A stretch of DNA of 64,000 nt. Source: Whalleya microplaca. Its lineage: Eukaryota > Ascomycota > Sordariomycetes > Xylariales > Xylariaceae. The notes below the pieces were generated by a model, which worked only from the letters and a program-made list of their open reading frames with translations, searched no databases and had not been told where the DNA came from. Location of the stretch: NCBI GenBank assembly GCA_022497155.1, contig MU385771.1, positions 124,001 to 188,000 on the forward strand, in the 5' to 3' direction. How positions within the stretch are numbered: the first letter of the stretch is position 1; every line of letters starts with the position of its first letter. The position numbers were made by a program, and so were the translations under genes. Below are positions 33,485-44,645 of the stretch, piece by piece.

Positions 33485-34759
33485 ATGGATGCTTCCACAG
33501 AGAACGGGAAGGACCACAAAGGCCAGGCTGTGTACCCTAGTCCGACAACAGCTTCTAATCCGACCCCAGAAGGGGTTCCGCCACCACCAGCATCACCATC
33601 ACCACCAGTACCAGCTAAGGAGCCTCCCATGCGAGTCGATCTGAATTCTGATGAGGACTGGATACAGTTCCAAAAAGACATAGACGAAGCCCTCGATGCA
33701 ATTCATCCACCACTATTAACGAGTTCTCCAAGCATCGAGGAGTTTCCTGCTGTGGAAAGTCCGGGCCATGCCGCCGAGGATGGCGTGCCCAAGCAGGAAG
33801 ACGGGCCGGATCCCGCGATCCTCAGTGATGATGAAGACGACGAAAACGGTTGCATGCCGCAAAACAACATCGGAGTCCTCGAAGAAAGGAAAACAGACGG
33901 GCCTCCTTCAACCTCTTGGGTCCATACAGAGAGTCCGCTGGCGGCATTGGAAGGGTGTTTCCCGCCCTTCTCCTTTGAGGAACACGAGACCCCCTCACCG
34001 CCTCGTAACCAACCACATCGACAAGTAGAGACCGAGCATTCTGGGCCTTCGAATAATAACACGACACAAATTCATCGGAATCAATTTACCAAGCTTCCTT
34101 CTCAACCCCGAACAATCGAGAGCCTCCTCGGCAAATATCTGAAGAGCAGCTCGTCAACAGAGGTGCCACAGACTCCGAACCACGAGAAGCAGGCCGGGAA
34201 GAAAGTCCAGTTCACATACCAGGGTGAAGAGAAGTGCAGAAGGAAATTGGCCCGGCAAGACAAACGGTCGCAGGCTGCGAAGGGAGAAATGGAAGTATTA
34301 CTGAACAACGCCCAAAGAACAGTCATCGATGCCTACATGGACCCGAAGACCGAGCTTCCCGAGGGCGCGGTGCACCTCGGGGCTTATATCGTAAACCAGC
34401 AGGAGGTAGACGGGTTATTCGTTCCGGCGCTACCTTGCTCGGCCATGATCCTCGAGGCATTTACACGAATACCAGGACGAGACGTGAAGGCAGACGAATT
34501 ATCCGCCCCGGTGGTACCATGCGTTGTATCGATCCCGGGGGGACTACCAGCGATACCGGAACAAGAAGAGGAGGAAGAAGGCGAACCATCCGCCCCGGTG
34601 ACACCAGGCCCTACATCGACTATTTGGGGATTGACAGCGATACCAGAAGAGGACGAAGAGGAGGACGATGGAGGTTCCGCCCCGGTGCTACCTTGCCCTG
34701 CACCGATTTCTGGGAGATTATCAGCAACACGGGAAGAAGATTGGGAGGACGAGGATTAG
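33485..34759 (+). CDS. Acidic, disordered protein with four C-terminal tandem repeats
   Basis: One exon, 424 residues from the ATG at 33485 (CACCATGG context). An upstream in-frame ATG at 33236 is possible but adds a basic, unrelated stretch. The N-terminal half is Pro/Glu/Ser-rich and looks disordered. A basic, lysine-rich helix lies around residues 235-275 ('KKVQFTYQGEEKCRRKLARQDKRSQ'-like region), followed by 'TVIDAYMDP'. From 34415 to 34756 come four units of 84-87 bp, each encoding 'SAPV.PC....I.G.L.AIPE' and an acidic run; the first unit is the most diverged. All units are multiples of three bases. Two further open frames overlap the repeat and continue past the stop, so a 3' exon cannot be excluded. 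No known domain is visible; a nuclear or scaffold role is only a guess. Confidence 0.55.
   Translation: MDASTENGKDHKGQAVYPSPTTASNPTPEGVPPPPASPSPPVPAKEPPMRVDLNSDEDWIQFQKDIDEALDAIHPPLLTSSPSIEEFPAVESPGHAAEDGVPKQEDGPDPAILSDDEDDENGCMPQNNIGVLEERKTDGPPSTSWVHTESPLAALEGCFPPFSFEEHETPSPPRNQPHRQVETEHSGPSNNNTTQIHRNQFTKLPSQPRTIESLLGKYLKSSSSTEVPQTPNHEKQAGKKVQFTYQGEEKCRRKLARQDKRSQAAKGEMEVLLNNAQRTVIDAYMDPKTELPEGAVHLGAYIVNQQEVDGLFVPALPCSAMILEAFTRIPGRDVKADELSAPVVPCVVSIPGGLPAIPEQEEEEEGEPSAPVTPGPTSTIWGLTAIPEEDEEEDDGGSAPVLPCPAPISGRLSATREEDWEDED
34415..34756 (+). repeat. Coding minisatellite, four units (84, 87, 87, 84 bp)
   Basis: Units start at 34415, 34499, 34586 and 34673. Units 2-4 share a TCCGCCCCGGTG start, a CCAnGCCCT-like middle and a purine-rich GAAGAGGA end. 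Length steps are whole codons, and differences between units look like ordinary substitutions, so the array is old and kept in frame. Confidence 0.8.
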
Positions 34760-35837
34760 GCGCACGCGGAGACACAAATTTGGGATATCTGAAGCATTGG
34801 CGATCACACGGCGATTTGGAGTTTTGAACAGCGAGTTTTGTGTAGCGGTCGATTTTGAGACCGCTCAAGGAGATTTGGATATCATGTTCATTGGAGGCAA
34901 GGACGAGGAGACGGGATATGGGACACGAATCATGAGAATGCAAATGATAACGACGACGTCGACGATGACGATGAAACTATGAGGATGATGATGGACGGCA
35001 ATGGTCTAGAGGTGGGAGGAATTAATCAGTTATGATGCCAACAACCGACAATTCAAAGCGATGGAATTTTCTGGGACATTATCTGAACTATCCTAATATC
35101 TTGCATCTCTTGTAGGCGTTGACATGGACGACTTCCAATGAGTGATATGTTGTAGTGTGACTTGTAGTGTGCATGAATGTCACGAGATGAGATGAGATGA
35201 GATGAGGTACTTCCTAGTATATGTGGAAGTACCTAAGTACCTAGCACCGTTGGACTTGGCACCGTGTTCCTGCATAAATGGGGCCGTCCCGTTGGGTGCA
35301 TTGGTGGAAGCTTAGCACGGACCCCTTACGTACCTAGCTACGCAGTACAAGAAGTAACCTTACAGGCTGTTGTTGCCTGTATCCTCCACTGTATGTCGCC
35401 TGCAGGACAGGGGGGCCTTAGGGACTTCAGGGCAGGTTGCGGGGGTTTTCTTCAGGGGCTTGGGTGGCATCGGGTGGCATCGGGTGGGTTCCATGGTTGC
35501 TTCGGTGGACGCGGATGATTCGGTCGATGGCGCGCCTTTTTTGGGGTTCCCCAATCCAAACTTTCTCTTGAAAATGAAAATGAAAATGTTGTTGTCCTTC
35601 CCTCAACTTCCGTCCTGGAACTTCCACATTCTTTCCATTGGATCTGCTTGATTGGGTTTTCGTCACGTCGGTCACGTCGGTTACTTCGGTCGCTTATAAC
35701 GTAGGAATATTCGATTGGTTTTGTCCCATCGTTTGCAAACCAATCCTTATCTCTCTTCAGGTCGCCTTGATTCCCGTGCCCGAGCCTCCCGAGGCAGCTC
35801 TCGTTCATTTCCCGGCGTAAGCAGGCAGAACGCAACC
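34760..35837. other. Intergenic spacer with short tandem repeats
   Basis: About 1.1 kb. It contains (GAGAT)4 at 35184-35203, a GGGTGGCATC-type short repeat near 35462-35490, a GAAAAT triplet repeat near 35570-35590 and a pyrimidine-rich stretch before the PSG1-like start. This is the promoter and leader of the next gene. Frames continuing from the acidic-repeat gene up to about 34980 have no domain. Confidence 0.5.
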
Positions 35838-37030
35838 ATGCACGCATTCAATTCGGTGGCAGCATTGGTGGTGCTCGCTTCGTCAGCATCTGCCATGCCA
35901 AACCTGCGTCCTAGACAGACGACGGACGCCTCGCTCGAGCCGTGGGTGACGGTTGACGACGATGGCCAGCCCAAGACCGTCACTCCCGTGCTCAGCACCG
36001 TTGACGGAACCCCGACCGTTGTATCGGCCGCTCCTCATGACATAACCGCAACTGTCTTCACGCGAACCGACTACGGAAAAGTGTCTACAAGCACGGGTAG
36101 TGTTCCTCCTATCGCTACGCCAACTGGTGGCAGCGCCGAGGCGGGCTCGTTCCCCGTCTGCCACAACAAAGATGGCGACTTGGCTCCCTGGTGTGCGCCG
36201 ACCGAGGGCACAACTCTATATCCGGGCACTAGTTATTACTGTACGTATTACCGCCGTCTGCTTCGATATGTTTTCCCAGGCTCACGGCCGTCTGACTGAT
36301 TGCTCGAACAGTTCTTTGGGATACATCTTATTTCAGCAAACCGAATACTACCATCCTAGTAGTGGGCAACTATCTTAACGAAACTACGGGCGAGATCACG
36401 GACCAGGCCTTCGAGTCGCCTAAGACGGCGGCCTCGTGGGGCTTCTGGAGCTACAAGATCGACTCGACGCTGATGAAATTTCAGTCTGCCAAGAATATCT
36501 CCCTGATGCTCGTTAGTCTGCATGCGAACGGAACCGATAGCGAGAAAATGAAGGGTCCTACCATTACGGTCACCAACTATCCTGCCTACCACCCTGACAC
36601 GGGTAAAGTGCCACAAGGTGCTGCCTTGTACATTGCGCTGCCTACCGTGCTCGGGTTTATTGCGCTATGCCTGGTCGGGACCTGTCTCTGGCACAGGAAG
36701 ACCCGCAAGATCGACATCGGAAATATCATGTCGCGCAGCAGGCACGGATACGGCGTTGGCAAGAGCGCTCGCTCTCGCATGGGCCTCGGCAAGAAAAACA
36801 AGGCCAACGAGCGCATTCAGCTGATGGAGCGCGAGGTGGAGGCTGATGGTGGTGAGGTTTACCGTGACGAGCCTGATCGCCCCAGACCTGATCGCCCCAG
36901 ACGAGATAGCGATGCGCTGGGTAGCTTAGCCGGAACTCCGACGGAGGATCGGCGGATGGACTTCCAGCATCAAGGAGACAGGAACGCATTCAGGGATGAA
37001 TTGAGAAGGCAGAACGAGGGGAGGCTCTAG
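35838..37030 (+). CDS. PSG1: PSG1-like single-span membrane glycoprotein
   Basis: Two exons (35838-36240, 36312-37030; 71-bp GTACGT..CAG intron) encode 373 residues. A signal peptide (residues 1-20, ending A-S-A-M-P) is followed by a Thr/Ser/Pro-rich lumenal segment and a small domain with 'PVCHNKDGDLAPWCAPTEG' and, across the splice junction, 'GTSYYFLWDTSYF' and 'ILVVGNYLNETTG'. N-glycosylation sites N-x-S/T occur. One membrane helix ('YIALPTVLGFIALCLVGTCLW') precedes a cytosolic tail with 'DIGNIMSRSRHGYGVGKS', the most conserved motif of the fungal family that includes yeast Psg1 (Pma1 stabilisation in the Golgi). The tail ends with charged residues and a DRPRPDRPRRD repeat. The family assignment is from memory of these motifs. 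Confidence 0.78.
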
Positions 37031-37343
37031 GTGAGTCTCTAGGTGAGTCTCTTGGGGTCCGTATTTGGGAGGGTATGCTACAAGAGACTCAATGAGGTGG
37101 TGTGTGATGAGGTGGAACAACACACCGACGACCGCTTAATGAAGGATCAAGATGTAAACGGTAAATAAAGGTAAGTGTATCACTAAGGTTTATGTACACT
37201 ATATTTTACGTCGGTCAATGTCATGGTTATGGAGGAGGAGGCTAGGGGCTCACGACAAATGGCTTGCCCGGGAATCGATGTAACGAAGCAAGCTCGATAA
37301 CGCCCAATCAATATATCGAGCATTTAATGAAGCATATAAATAT
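37031..37343. other. Short 3' intergenic region
   Basis: About 310 bases between converging genes. It starts with a duplicated GTGAGTCTCT-like word just after the PSG1-like stop. Nothing else was seen. Confidence 0.5.
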
Positions 37344-38560
37344 TTACTGAATCGCCGAGTACGCACTCAATGCCAACTGTCCTCCCAAATGTGCATACAA
37401 CACGTTGCTTCCCTCGGCGATCTCGCCCTTGCGGATCAGATCCATCATGCCCGCCAGACTCTTACCCTCATACACCGGATCCGTAATAAACGCCTCCGTG
37501 CGCGCTCCAAACCGGATCGCCTCGAGCGTCTGCTCGTCCGGGATGCCGTACGTGCCGGCGTGGTACCGGTCATCGAGCACGATATCCTCGGGCCCGATAT
37601 CGTCCTCCCGCAGGCCGATCTTCACCCCCGTCTGCCGCGCGATGCGCAGCACCTGCTCGAAGGTCTGCGCCACCTTGGCCGAGGCGTCGATGCCGACCAC
37701 GCGCCGCGCGCGCGACCCCAGCTTCTTCTGCGCCAGCTTGAAGCCCGCCACCATCCCCGCGAACGTGCTCCCCGTGACCGCGCACACGATCACCGTATCG
37801 AAGAACACCCCGCTCTCGCGCTCCTGCGCCTCGACCTCGAGCGCCCAGCGCGCGAACCCGAGCCCGCCGAGCGCGTGGTCCGACGCGCCCGCGGGGATGT
37901 AGTACGGCTTTCGCCCCTTCCCGCGCAGCTCGGCCTCGAGCGCCGCCAGCGTGCCCTTGTGCTCGATGCCGAAGGCGGACGGGTCGAGGCGCGAGTCGGC
38001 GCCCATCAGCCGCGCGAGCTGGATGTTGCCCACGCGCTCGTAGTGCGCGTCCGTCCAGTCGACCCAGTGCTCCTGGACGAGCGCGCTCGCGAGCCCGAGC
38101 TTCGCGGCCACGGCGGCGACCGCGCGCGTGTGGTTCGATTGCACGCCGCCGATGCTGACGAGGGTGTCGGCGCCTTGGGCGAGGGCTTCGGAGGCGAGGT
38201 ATCTGTTGTTGTTTGGGGTTAGATTCCGTGATTGTGCTGTTGCATACTTACGTTTATGCACTCTTATGGGTTATGGTGTGTGGTATGTGGTGTATGAGAG
38301 AGGTTTGAATCATGGGAGAGAGAGAACATGAGAAAAGGGGTAAGGGGTTAGTTGGGTACGTACTCAAGCTTCCGCACCTTGTTCCCCCCGAACGCCAGGC
38401 CCGAGTTGCAGTCCTCGCGCTTTGCGTAGACCTGCACCTTGCCGCCCAGCGCGGCACTGATGCGCTCGAGGTGCTGGATGGGCGAGGGTCCGAAGAGGAA
38501 GGATTCCCGCGGGATACTGGCGAAAGGTTCGGGGATGCGGAGGTCCGTCATTTTCGCCAA
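37344..38560 (-). CDS. 1-Aminocyclopropane-1-carboxylate deaminase-like PLP enzyme
   Basis: Two exons (38560-38364, 38202-37344; 161-bp intron with GTACGT donor) encode 351 residues. The join gives '[15 protein letters not shown]', the family signature with the probable Schiff-base lysine K61. Further motifs are '[12 protein letters not shown]', '[18 protein letters not shown]', '[15 protein letters not shown]' (phosphate loop), 'GIDASAK' and a C-terminal '[21 protein letters not shown]' and '[12 protein letters not shown]'. The family contains ACC deaminase and D-cysteine desulfhydrase; length and the G-V-Q-S-N-H-T-R loop fit ACC deaminase best. ACC deaminase turns the ethylene precursor ACC into 2-oxobutyrate and ammonia, useful for a plant-associated fungus. 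The gene is very GC-rich against AT-rich flanks, as in DPH2 and FAT1, so composition is not evidence of transfer. Confidence 0.9.
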
Positions 38561-39553
38561 CTATTTCAACGCAATTATGGGGTCAGAGATCGATCGTGGG
38601 AGCGTGGACAAAGATATGTGACAAGAACTGAAAGGATATATATATGATATTCGCAAAAATGCCCACGACGCCAAAGGGTATCTGGATACCTAGATTTATT
38701 ATATATATATATATCCATCGGCGCCATGTCCGATGCCGAATTCGGATCTTGAGGAGGGAGCCGGAGCGGAGCCATCACCACTTCGGCATAGTCGCACGGT
38801 TTCCCGCGGACATGTCACGCAAGTGTGTATGGAGGATCCCCACCGCCAATCCTGCAACTGACCAACCAACGTCGAACAGCCAACCGATTTTAGTAATGCC
38901 GCGGCCTGTATCTGCGCTTCTCATCGCTCTCCGTATCCACATATATCCACCGGTTCTTATCTCAGATTGATACCCTTTTCTTCATTGATGAGAGATATCT
39001 ATGAACGAAATATCTAGGCTAAAGGATTTCGGCTTCCTGCGTCGATTGATAGGTACTGTCATATCCGCTCTTGGCTCAAATACATCGTGAGGTTGTGGCT
39101 TCCATGACATATTCTACGTTTTGGGGCATCCCATATTTTGGGCAATTCCACATCTCGGGGAATGTACTGGAAGCCTCTAAAATACTTCAGATGGATGACT
39201 CGCCTGGTTTGCTTGGGCAGGTCAGATCAGTCCAGTGGGGACAGGCGCAGTCAGGCGAGGTTAGACGAGCTCTTTGTTCAAGGAGTTGGAAATATCCTGG
39301 TGTTGGACGAAGGGTGACTCGGCTGTTGTTGGTGGATAGTTTGGACCGAAAATTGAAGTCTTTGTTTGACGACCCCTAATTACTGACGTGTATGCCTCGA
39401 TGGATCTGTCGAAGACTCATTGGCAGTGAATCATGACTTCGTCCGATTGTGCCTTGCTAATACGTAGAGTTCACTGCAAGGGGTGGTAGCTGTGTGATTT
39501 TACTGCTCTTCTTTCAAACTTACAGCTAAACCATATGAATAATATCGCGGTCT
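38561..39553. other. Divergent promoter region
   Basis: About 1 kb between the ACC-deaminase-like gene (-) and the SERAC1-like gene (+). A (TA)n tract lies near 38698-38713. No gene is supported; short ORFs overlap without a domain. Confidence 0.5.
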
Positions 39554-41729
39554 ATGGCTTCACAAGTACATTCATCCTTTCCTCTTTCCTTAGAGGCATA
39601 TGCTGATTATACCAAAAGCCTAGCATACCATTTCTCGTCCCGCCCTCCGGCGAACGAGAACGGCATCGCATACAAGTAACGCATGAGTTAGTCTCCAGAT
39701 CTACCAGACTGCCCATCAGTATGGTCCATGTGTAACGAGGCATCGGACTAACAGGAGGTAACAGAATCATTCTCGTGCACGGCTTCGGCAGCGGTCCAGA
39801 CGCTTCTAGTCACCACACGAAGTGCCGCAATTTGCTCGAGTCCTGGGTCATCCGCGAAACAGCACAAATCCGGCTTCGAGTGAATGTGCGCGTCTTCGCC
39901 CTCGATGGATCGGACATCCTGCGCGGGGGCCCCAACGCCCTGATGAAGGCGTCGTTTGGCTTATACAATGCCATCCTCGCAACAAGCAAGGTTCGTTCCT
40001 CGCCGCTCTTCTGCGCGCCTGGGCAGACGCGGTTGCCCTCGCGCGCCGCCGTCTTCGTCGCGCACGGTCTAGGAACCTGGGTGGTCAAGGGCGCACTGAG
40101 CCTGCTCTATCAGAACAACCGCAGTCTCGATCCCGCGGGCCTCGTGTTCGTGGATGTGCCGGAGACGCAGGGCGAGCAGACGCCCGTCGACGAGTACACA
40201 GATGAGGCACTGTGGCGGTACCTGCGCGAGCTGAGCGAGGTCTTCCGCCTGCCATCAGAGGGAAGAGAGCTGAGGCCAAAATTAGAGGAAGTCGATGGGC
40301 ACTTTCGCGCTCTTACGGGTGCTCGATACGGCGTCTGCGAGCTGTATAAGGCCGATCCACATCACAGGAATAAATGGAGTTTGTTTCTATGGTGCGGATT
40401 CATCTGGATGTCGGAGCATCGTATGCTGGAATTCGAGAAGGTGCGTACAAGAGATTGACAGTGTTTTACAAGTTATTCGTCTCTGCCTGCCTAACTAACA
40501 GCCCGTCCACACGCTTTCTTTTAACTTTATACCTTGGTACTGACTTTTGTGTGTTACGCACGTTTCTAGTCGGGCATTAAGAGGTTCTTTCGTCGAATTG
40601 CGGACTTCTTCAGTGGTCACAATAAGCGAATGCGTATGGAGTTGCAGTTGCAGGGTCTACACAGATTAAAGCTGGAGGAGAGTCTTATGGAGTCAATTAC
40701 AGCAGATTGTCTGCATGATCTTGAGGGCGCTGGTATCGAGGACACTGGTCCCGAGGACACTGGTCCCGGGGACACTGGTCCCGAGTACACTGATCCCGCG
40801 CCACAATACCCACCCCATATAGGAGAGGATAGAGGTATGTCAACCATCCTAAGCATCTTTCATCTAAATAATCCGCACGCTTTCTAACGCGATGACAACA
40901 CACAGGAGGAATGGAGGGACGCCAGGACTCGCCTAGAACGCCACCGGGACCCCCATCATTCACGAACCCACCTCCGGGCCTCCCAGGCCTCCCAGAAGAC
41001 AGGGAGGCGCCCTATTATCTTTTCAACGATCATGACTTCATCAAAGCCATCTCACTGCGCGATGGCGCCAACCCCTGGACTCCCGAAGGCCGTGCAACGC
41101 TCATTCAGGCGCAGAATCTCCTCGAGGACGTCTTGTCAAAGCAATCGCAGGTCCTGGGCCTACAACACCCTAGGACGGCGCGCACCGCGTGCGCGCTCGT
41201 GACAACAAGCTTATTGGCGGGGACCTGGTGCGGACGTGCGGAGGAGCAATGGACGAGACATGACCTCTTCACCATGGAGTCAATCGTGACGACGGCGAGC
41301 CTCTGCCTCGAGGAGGAGGGTCGCAAGCGCTTCGACCCGGAGGTCCTCGACGCGCTGTTTTTGCTGCTTAACGTGCGGCTGCAGATATGGGAGGACGCGG
41401 CTTCCGACTCTGCCCAAGAGGATCCAGGCCATGCCAACAGGGTGCGTTATTGGACCCGAGTCCTGGAGGTGCGAGATTCGCTGCGCGACAAGCTTGGTTC
41501 GTCCGCGTGCGCGGGGCCGGAGCGGCTGATGGATACGTTGCGGTTCAAGTACAAGGTGGCGAAAATCTTCACGAAGCGGGGGCTCGAGACTCAGATGATG
41601 ACCGAGTTACTTGCGGAGACTGACCGTCTCGTGCTCACAGTGGCCGAGGAGATACTTGATGACTTGAGTGCACTGAGGGCTAAGATTAGCAAACGTATCG
41701 AGAAGATGGAACGCCATCGGCGACGATAG
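39554..41729 (+). CDS. SERAC1-like alpha/beta-hydrolase-fold protein without nucleophile, with long C-terminal region
   Basis: Four exons (39554-39675, 39765-40440, 40570-40834, 40906-41729) encode 628 residues in frame. Splice 1 yields 'YKIILVHGFGSGPDASSH', the oxyanion-loop start of fungal SERAC1-like (DUF676-type) lipase domains. The nucleophile elbow reads 'VFVAHGLGTWVVKGAL' (about residue 140), where the family has H-S-L-G-G: the serine is replaced by glycine, so hydrolase activity should be lost. A linker holds four E/G-D-T-G-P-like pentapeptides (around 40735-40795) and Pro-rich runs. The C-terminal 270 residues start with 'YYLFNDHDFIKAISL' and look helical with a basic coiled end. In fungi such domains often sit in front of NLR/TPR modules; the C-terminal part here is not one I can name. 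The exon 2/3 boundary is the least sure; a second frame at 40374-40460 is also plausible. Confidence 0.6.
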
Positions 41730-41983
41730 CAGCAGGTCGACTAGTGGCAATAATGAGCGGACTGAAAGCAGCACACCAAGCTAGAGCCAACAAGTAGATT
41801 TGCTTCTATTTACTTTCTTATAGGTAGCTGGGTAAGTGCTTCTCATTATCTTTCATGGGCTGAAACAGTTCGCGTAGATAGATAGTTAAATAATAAGCAG
41901 CATTATCTCTTCCATTCCTTTTAGCCCGTGATATTACATTCAATGCATTATTCGTTCAAAATCCAAGAAAGCATCCCTTCTTC

Positions 41984-43928
41984 TCATGTAAAGGCCTCCC
42001 TCTTTCTTAAAACCAGGATCATATCATCACCCTCAACCTGCTTACTCACGCCTAAGCTGGGCTTCTTCAGATCAATTCTAGGTATACACATCCCTTTTGT
42101 CCCATCCATTGCTGTGCTCCCCTCCGGCACCACCTTGAAGTCATATCTCGACAAAGCGAACACCAAAAAGCTCAACACCTCGTAGCGCCCCACAGTCTTC
42201 CCACTACACATCGTTATGCCACCACCAAACGGGCGGTAGTACTCATGGCGGTCTAGCTCCTTTCGCTTGAGGAACCGCTGTGGATCGACAATGTTCGCGT
42301 CCTGTCCAAATACTTCGGGCGCTACAAGCAGCTGCCGCTGAGGAAGCAAAATCTTCGTACCCACAGGAACGTGTTTACCGTCGATTCGCACAGGCTTTAT
42401 GGTCTGACGCACCGAGCAACCGGTGCTGTAGAAGCGGATGACTTCGTTGAAGAGCGAGTTGAGTAAGGGGCAGGACTGTATCAAATGGCTGCGAAAGTTC
42501 TCTGGGAGATCCGATTGATTAAGCGAAGTACCTTTAGATGCGAGGACTGTTACAAGAGGCTTGATTTCCTCGCGGATTGCAGCAACAAGAGATTCATTTA
42601 GCAAGATGTTAATCATCATCCAAAAGGCGGTCATTTGAACGTTTGAGTTAATTCTAGGACAAGTCAGCAGTGTCCTCACGACCGAAAGAGTATCGCGCCT
42701 CAGGGGCGGGGGAGGGGGCAACGAAATATAGAAAAAAGGAGATAGAAGCGCCGAATACATAAATAATAAAAAGAAAGTAGTGATGCCACTAACCCCCAGA
42801 GAATAATCATCAACACACGTGCACAATCCTCGCTTCCTAGCCCAGCATGCCTCATTTCGTCTTCCAACTCATTGACGAACGCCACTCCGCCGGCTCTCCT
42901 CTCCCGGGGCGCGTCCAGATATGCGGTCCATGACTTCACCAGCTTCTCTCGCGGCACTGTGGCCGCTTTGCACAAGAAGGTCGGGTACTGATACGTGATC
43001 ATCCAGGAATTGACATCCCATTGATCAAAAATAGTCGTATAATTAGGTTGGAGCTCATGAAGATATGGGCCGAAGAACACCCTAGTCTGAGCTTCGATCA
43101 AAACGTCGCGGCACCATCGGTGCAAGCTGACCACTTTAGCCTCGTGCGTCTCACTGATCACCGAGGTCGGGAAGAAAGTATCCCAATGCATTCCTTGGTC
43201 AATGTATGTCAGAACCTTACCTAGAAGGTCATACATTGACCCAGGTGTGAGGATTTGCTTGTGTAGTAATGCGTTGCCAGTGTGCACAAGCACGTTCTGC
43301 TTTGGGTTAGGATGCAGTGAAACGAAGCCTTCGGACGGTTTACGCCAAAGAATGGTGTTGGCTGCTTCGGAGACGTTGCCAACTCCACGGTAGACCAGAT
43401 CAATGAACGGATCAAAGCTAAAATTGTGATCGTCCTTGAAGATATCGGCTACCTGCTTTGGATTTGTAACGATGATAATCTTTTGACCTGCAACCTGTAG
43501 AGCGTAAGGCTGGCGGGTATAGCCAAAGTAAGAACTGAGATGGATTAGCTAGTAATTGGATAACTGGATGTTAGATACTTACTGGGCTCTGTCGTAAAGC
43601 CCTGAGGTATCTTTAAACATAGACATCGCGTGACCTAGGGATAGAAGGATAAGCTTTGAGCTGTATGGACTTTTTCGTGTTTGCCATGCGTATTTGCTTA
43701 CCGAGAACTGCGATAAACATCAGTGCCAACTCGAAGTGCCGCAGATGAGGCGCTACGAAGTTACTCACAGGGAACATTGTAGGGTAGCAGCTCAATTTCG
43801 TCTCTATGGAAGCATGGTCTGATCTTGAATGTCCAGATCTTCCACAACAACCAGACAACCACTAGGGAGAATAGATATGCCACCCAAAGAGCCTTCTGGA
43901 AAACGAATGACACTGCTTCAGTAATCAT
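41984..43928 (-). CDS. Cytochrome P450 (P450-1), CYP7/CYP8-like clade
   Basis: Five exons: 43928-43769, a 6-nt exon 43707-43702 (TTCTCG), 43634-43583, 43534-42794 and 42653-41984, giving 542 residues. A membrane anchor lies at residues 10-30. Joining exons 1-3 through the 6-nt exon produces 'LPYNVPFLGHAMSMFKD', the expected proline hinge of this clade; no simpler splice restores it. The I-helix reads 'MIILWGINSNVQMTAFW': the A-G-x-D-T motif is missing and an Asn stands in its middle, as in CYP7/CYP8-type enzymes. E-x-x-R is 'NEVIR'. The heme loop is 'PFGGGITMCSGKTVG' with K where R is usual after C-x-G. It faces P450-2 on the same strand and belongs to the P450 island. A substrate cannot be named; sterol or terpenoid oxidation is the usual guess for this clade. 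Confidence 0.88.
43702..43707 (-). other. 6-nt microexon of P450-1
   Basis: TTCTCG on the minus strand, preceded by a CAG acceptor and followed by GTAAGC. Together with exon 1 (ending in phase 1) and exon 3 it encodes the F-L-G of the hinge motif V-P-F-L-G-H. The flanking introns are 61 and 67 bp. Confidence 0.7.
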
Positions 43929-44645
43929 CTTTCGAGGTTGTTATTAGTGCGTCAAATGCGCGGACAGCTAAGGAGATCTGAGTAGTATGAAGATCCAATT
44001 ACTATACCTATTGTCTAAAAGGCACAACGTAGAAGAGAAGGTAAAACTATATATAAATACGGAATTACCAGAGAAATAAATATATTGTATATCTTGATTC
44101 AAATGTACCATTCCCTTTCCTTGTTCTCCTATTTTGTATTGGTACATCCAACTACATACCTAGGATGTACTCCGCCATGGTTTCTGATGCAGCGACCCCC
44201 AATAGACGGCCACTTTTCTCCTCCTGTAGTGTAACATCAATGGCGGCAGGCTGAGCCACAACCCTGAGACCTCAATTCGTCAACCCTCTTACCCGAAACA
44301 GCTAGTGCAGAAGGGAGCAAAACGCAACTCACACCTATAACCATCACACTAAGAGGACAGACCGGGCTTAAGATATCATAAGTTAAATCATATTAGGCGG
44401 AGTCGTTGTATTTGCGTTCTTATTGCACAGTACAACATGATTTTCATGGAGAATCTATCCAGAACCCTAGGAGATATAGTAAGTCGTAAAGTACAGGTTT
44501 CTTGCCTACACCTGCATTCGCAGTGGCCCCTAGGCGCGGAAGGAATTGTTTCCTAGGTTTATTCAGATCTACCTAGGATACAAAACCAAAGGACAGTGAA
44601 ATGCCCATGATCGTCCAATAAAATACACAGAATACTCATGCTGCC
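43929..44645. other. Intergenic spacer between P450-1 and P450-2
   Basis: About 715 bases holding the P450-1 promoter and the P450-2 3' flank. AT-rich, no gene seen. Confidence 0.5.

Noticed and set aside
37389..38222. 277-codon + ORF
   Set aside because: Antisense of the ACC-deaminase-like gene; composition is a mirror of GC-rich codons, with no domain.
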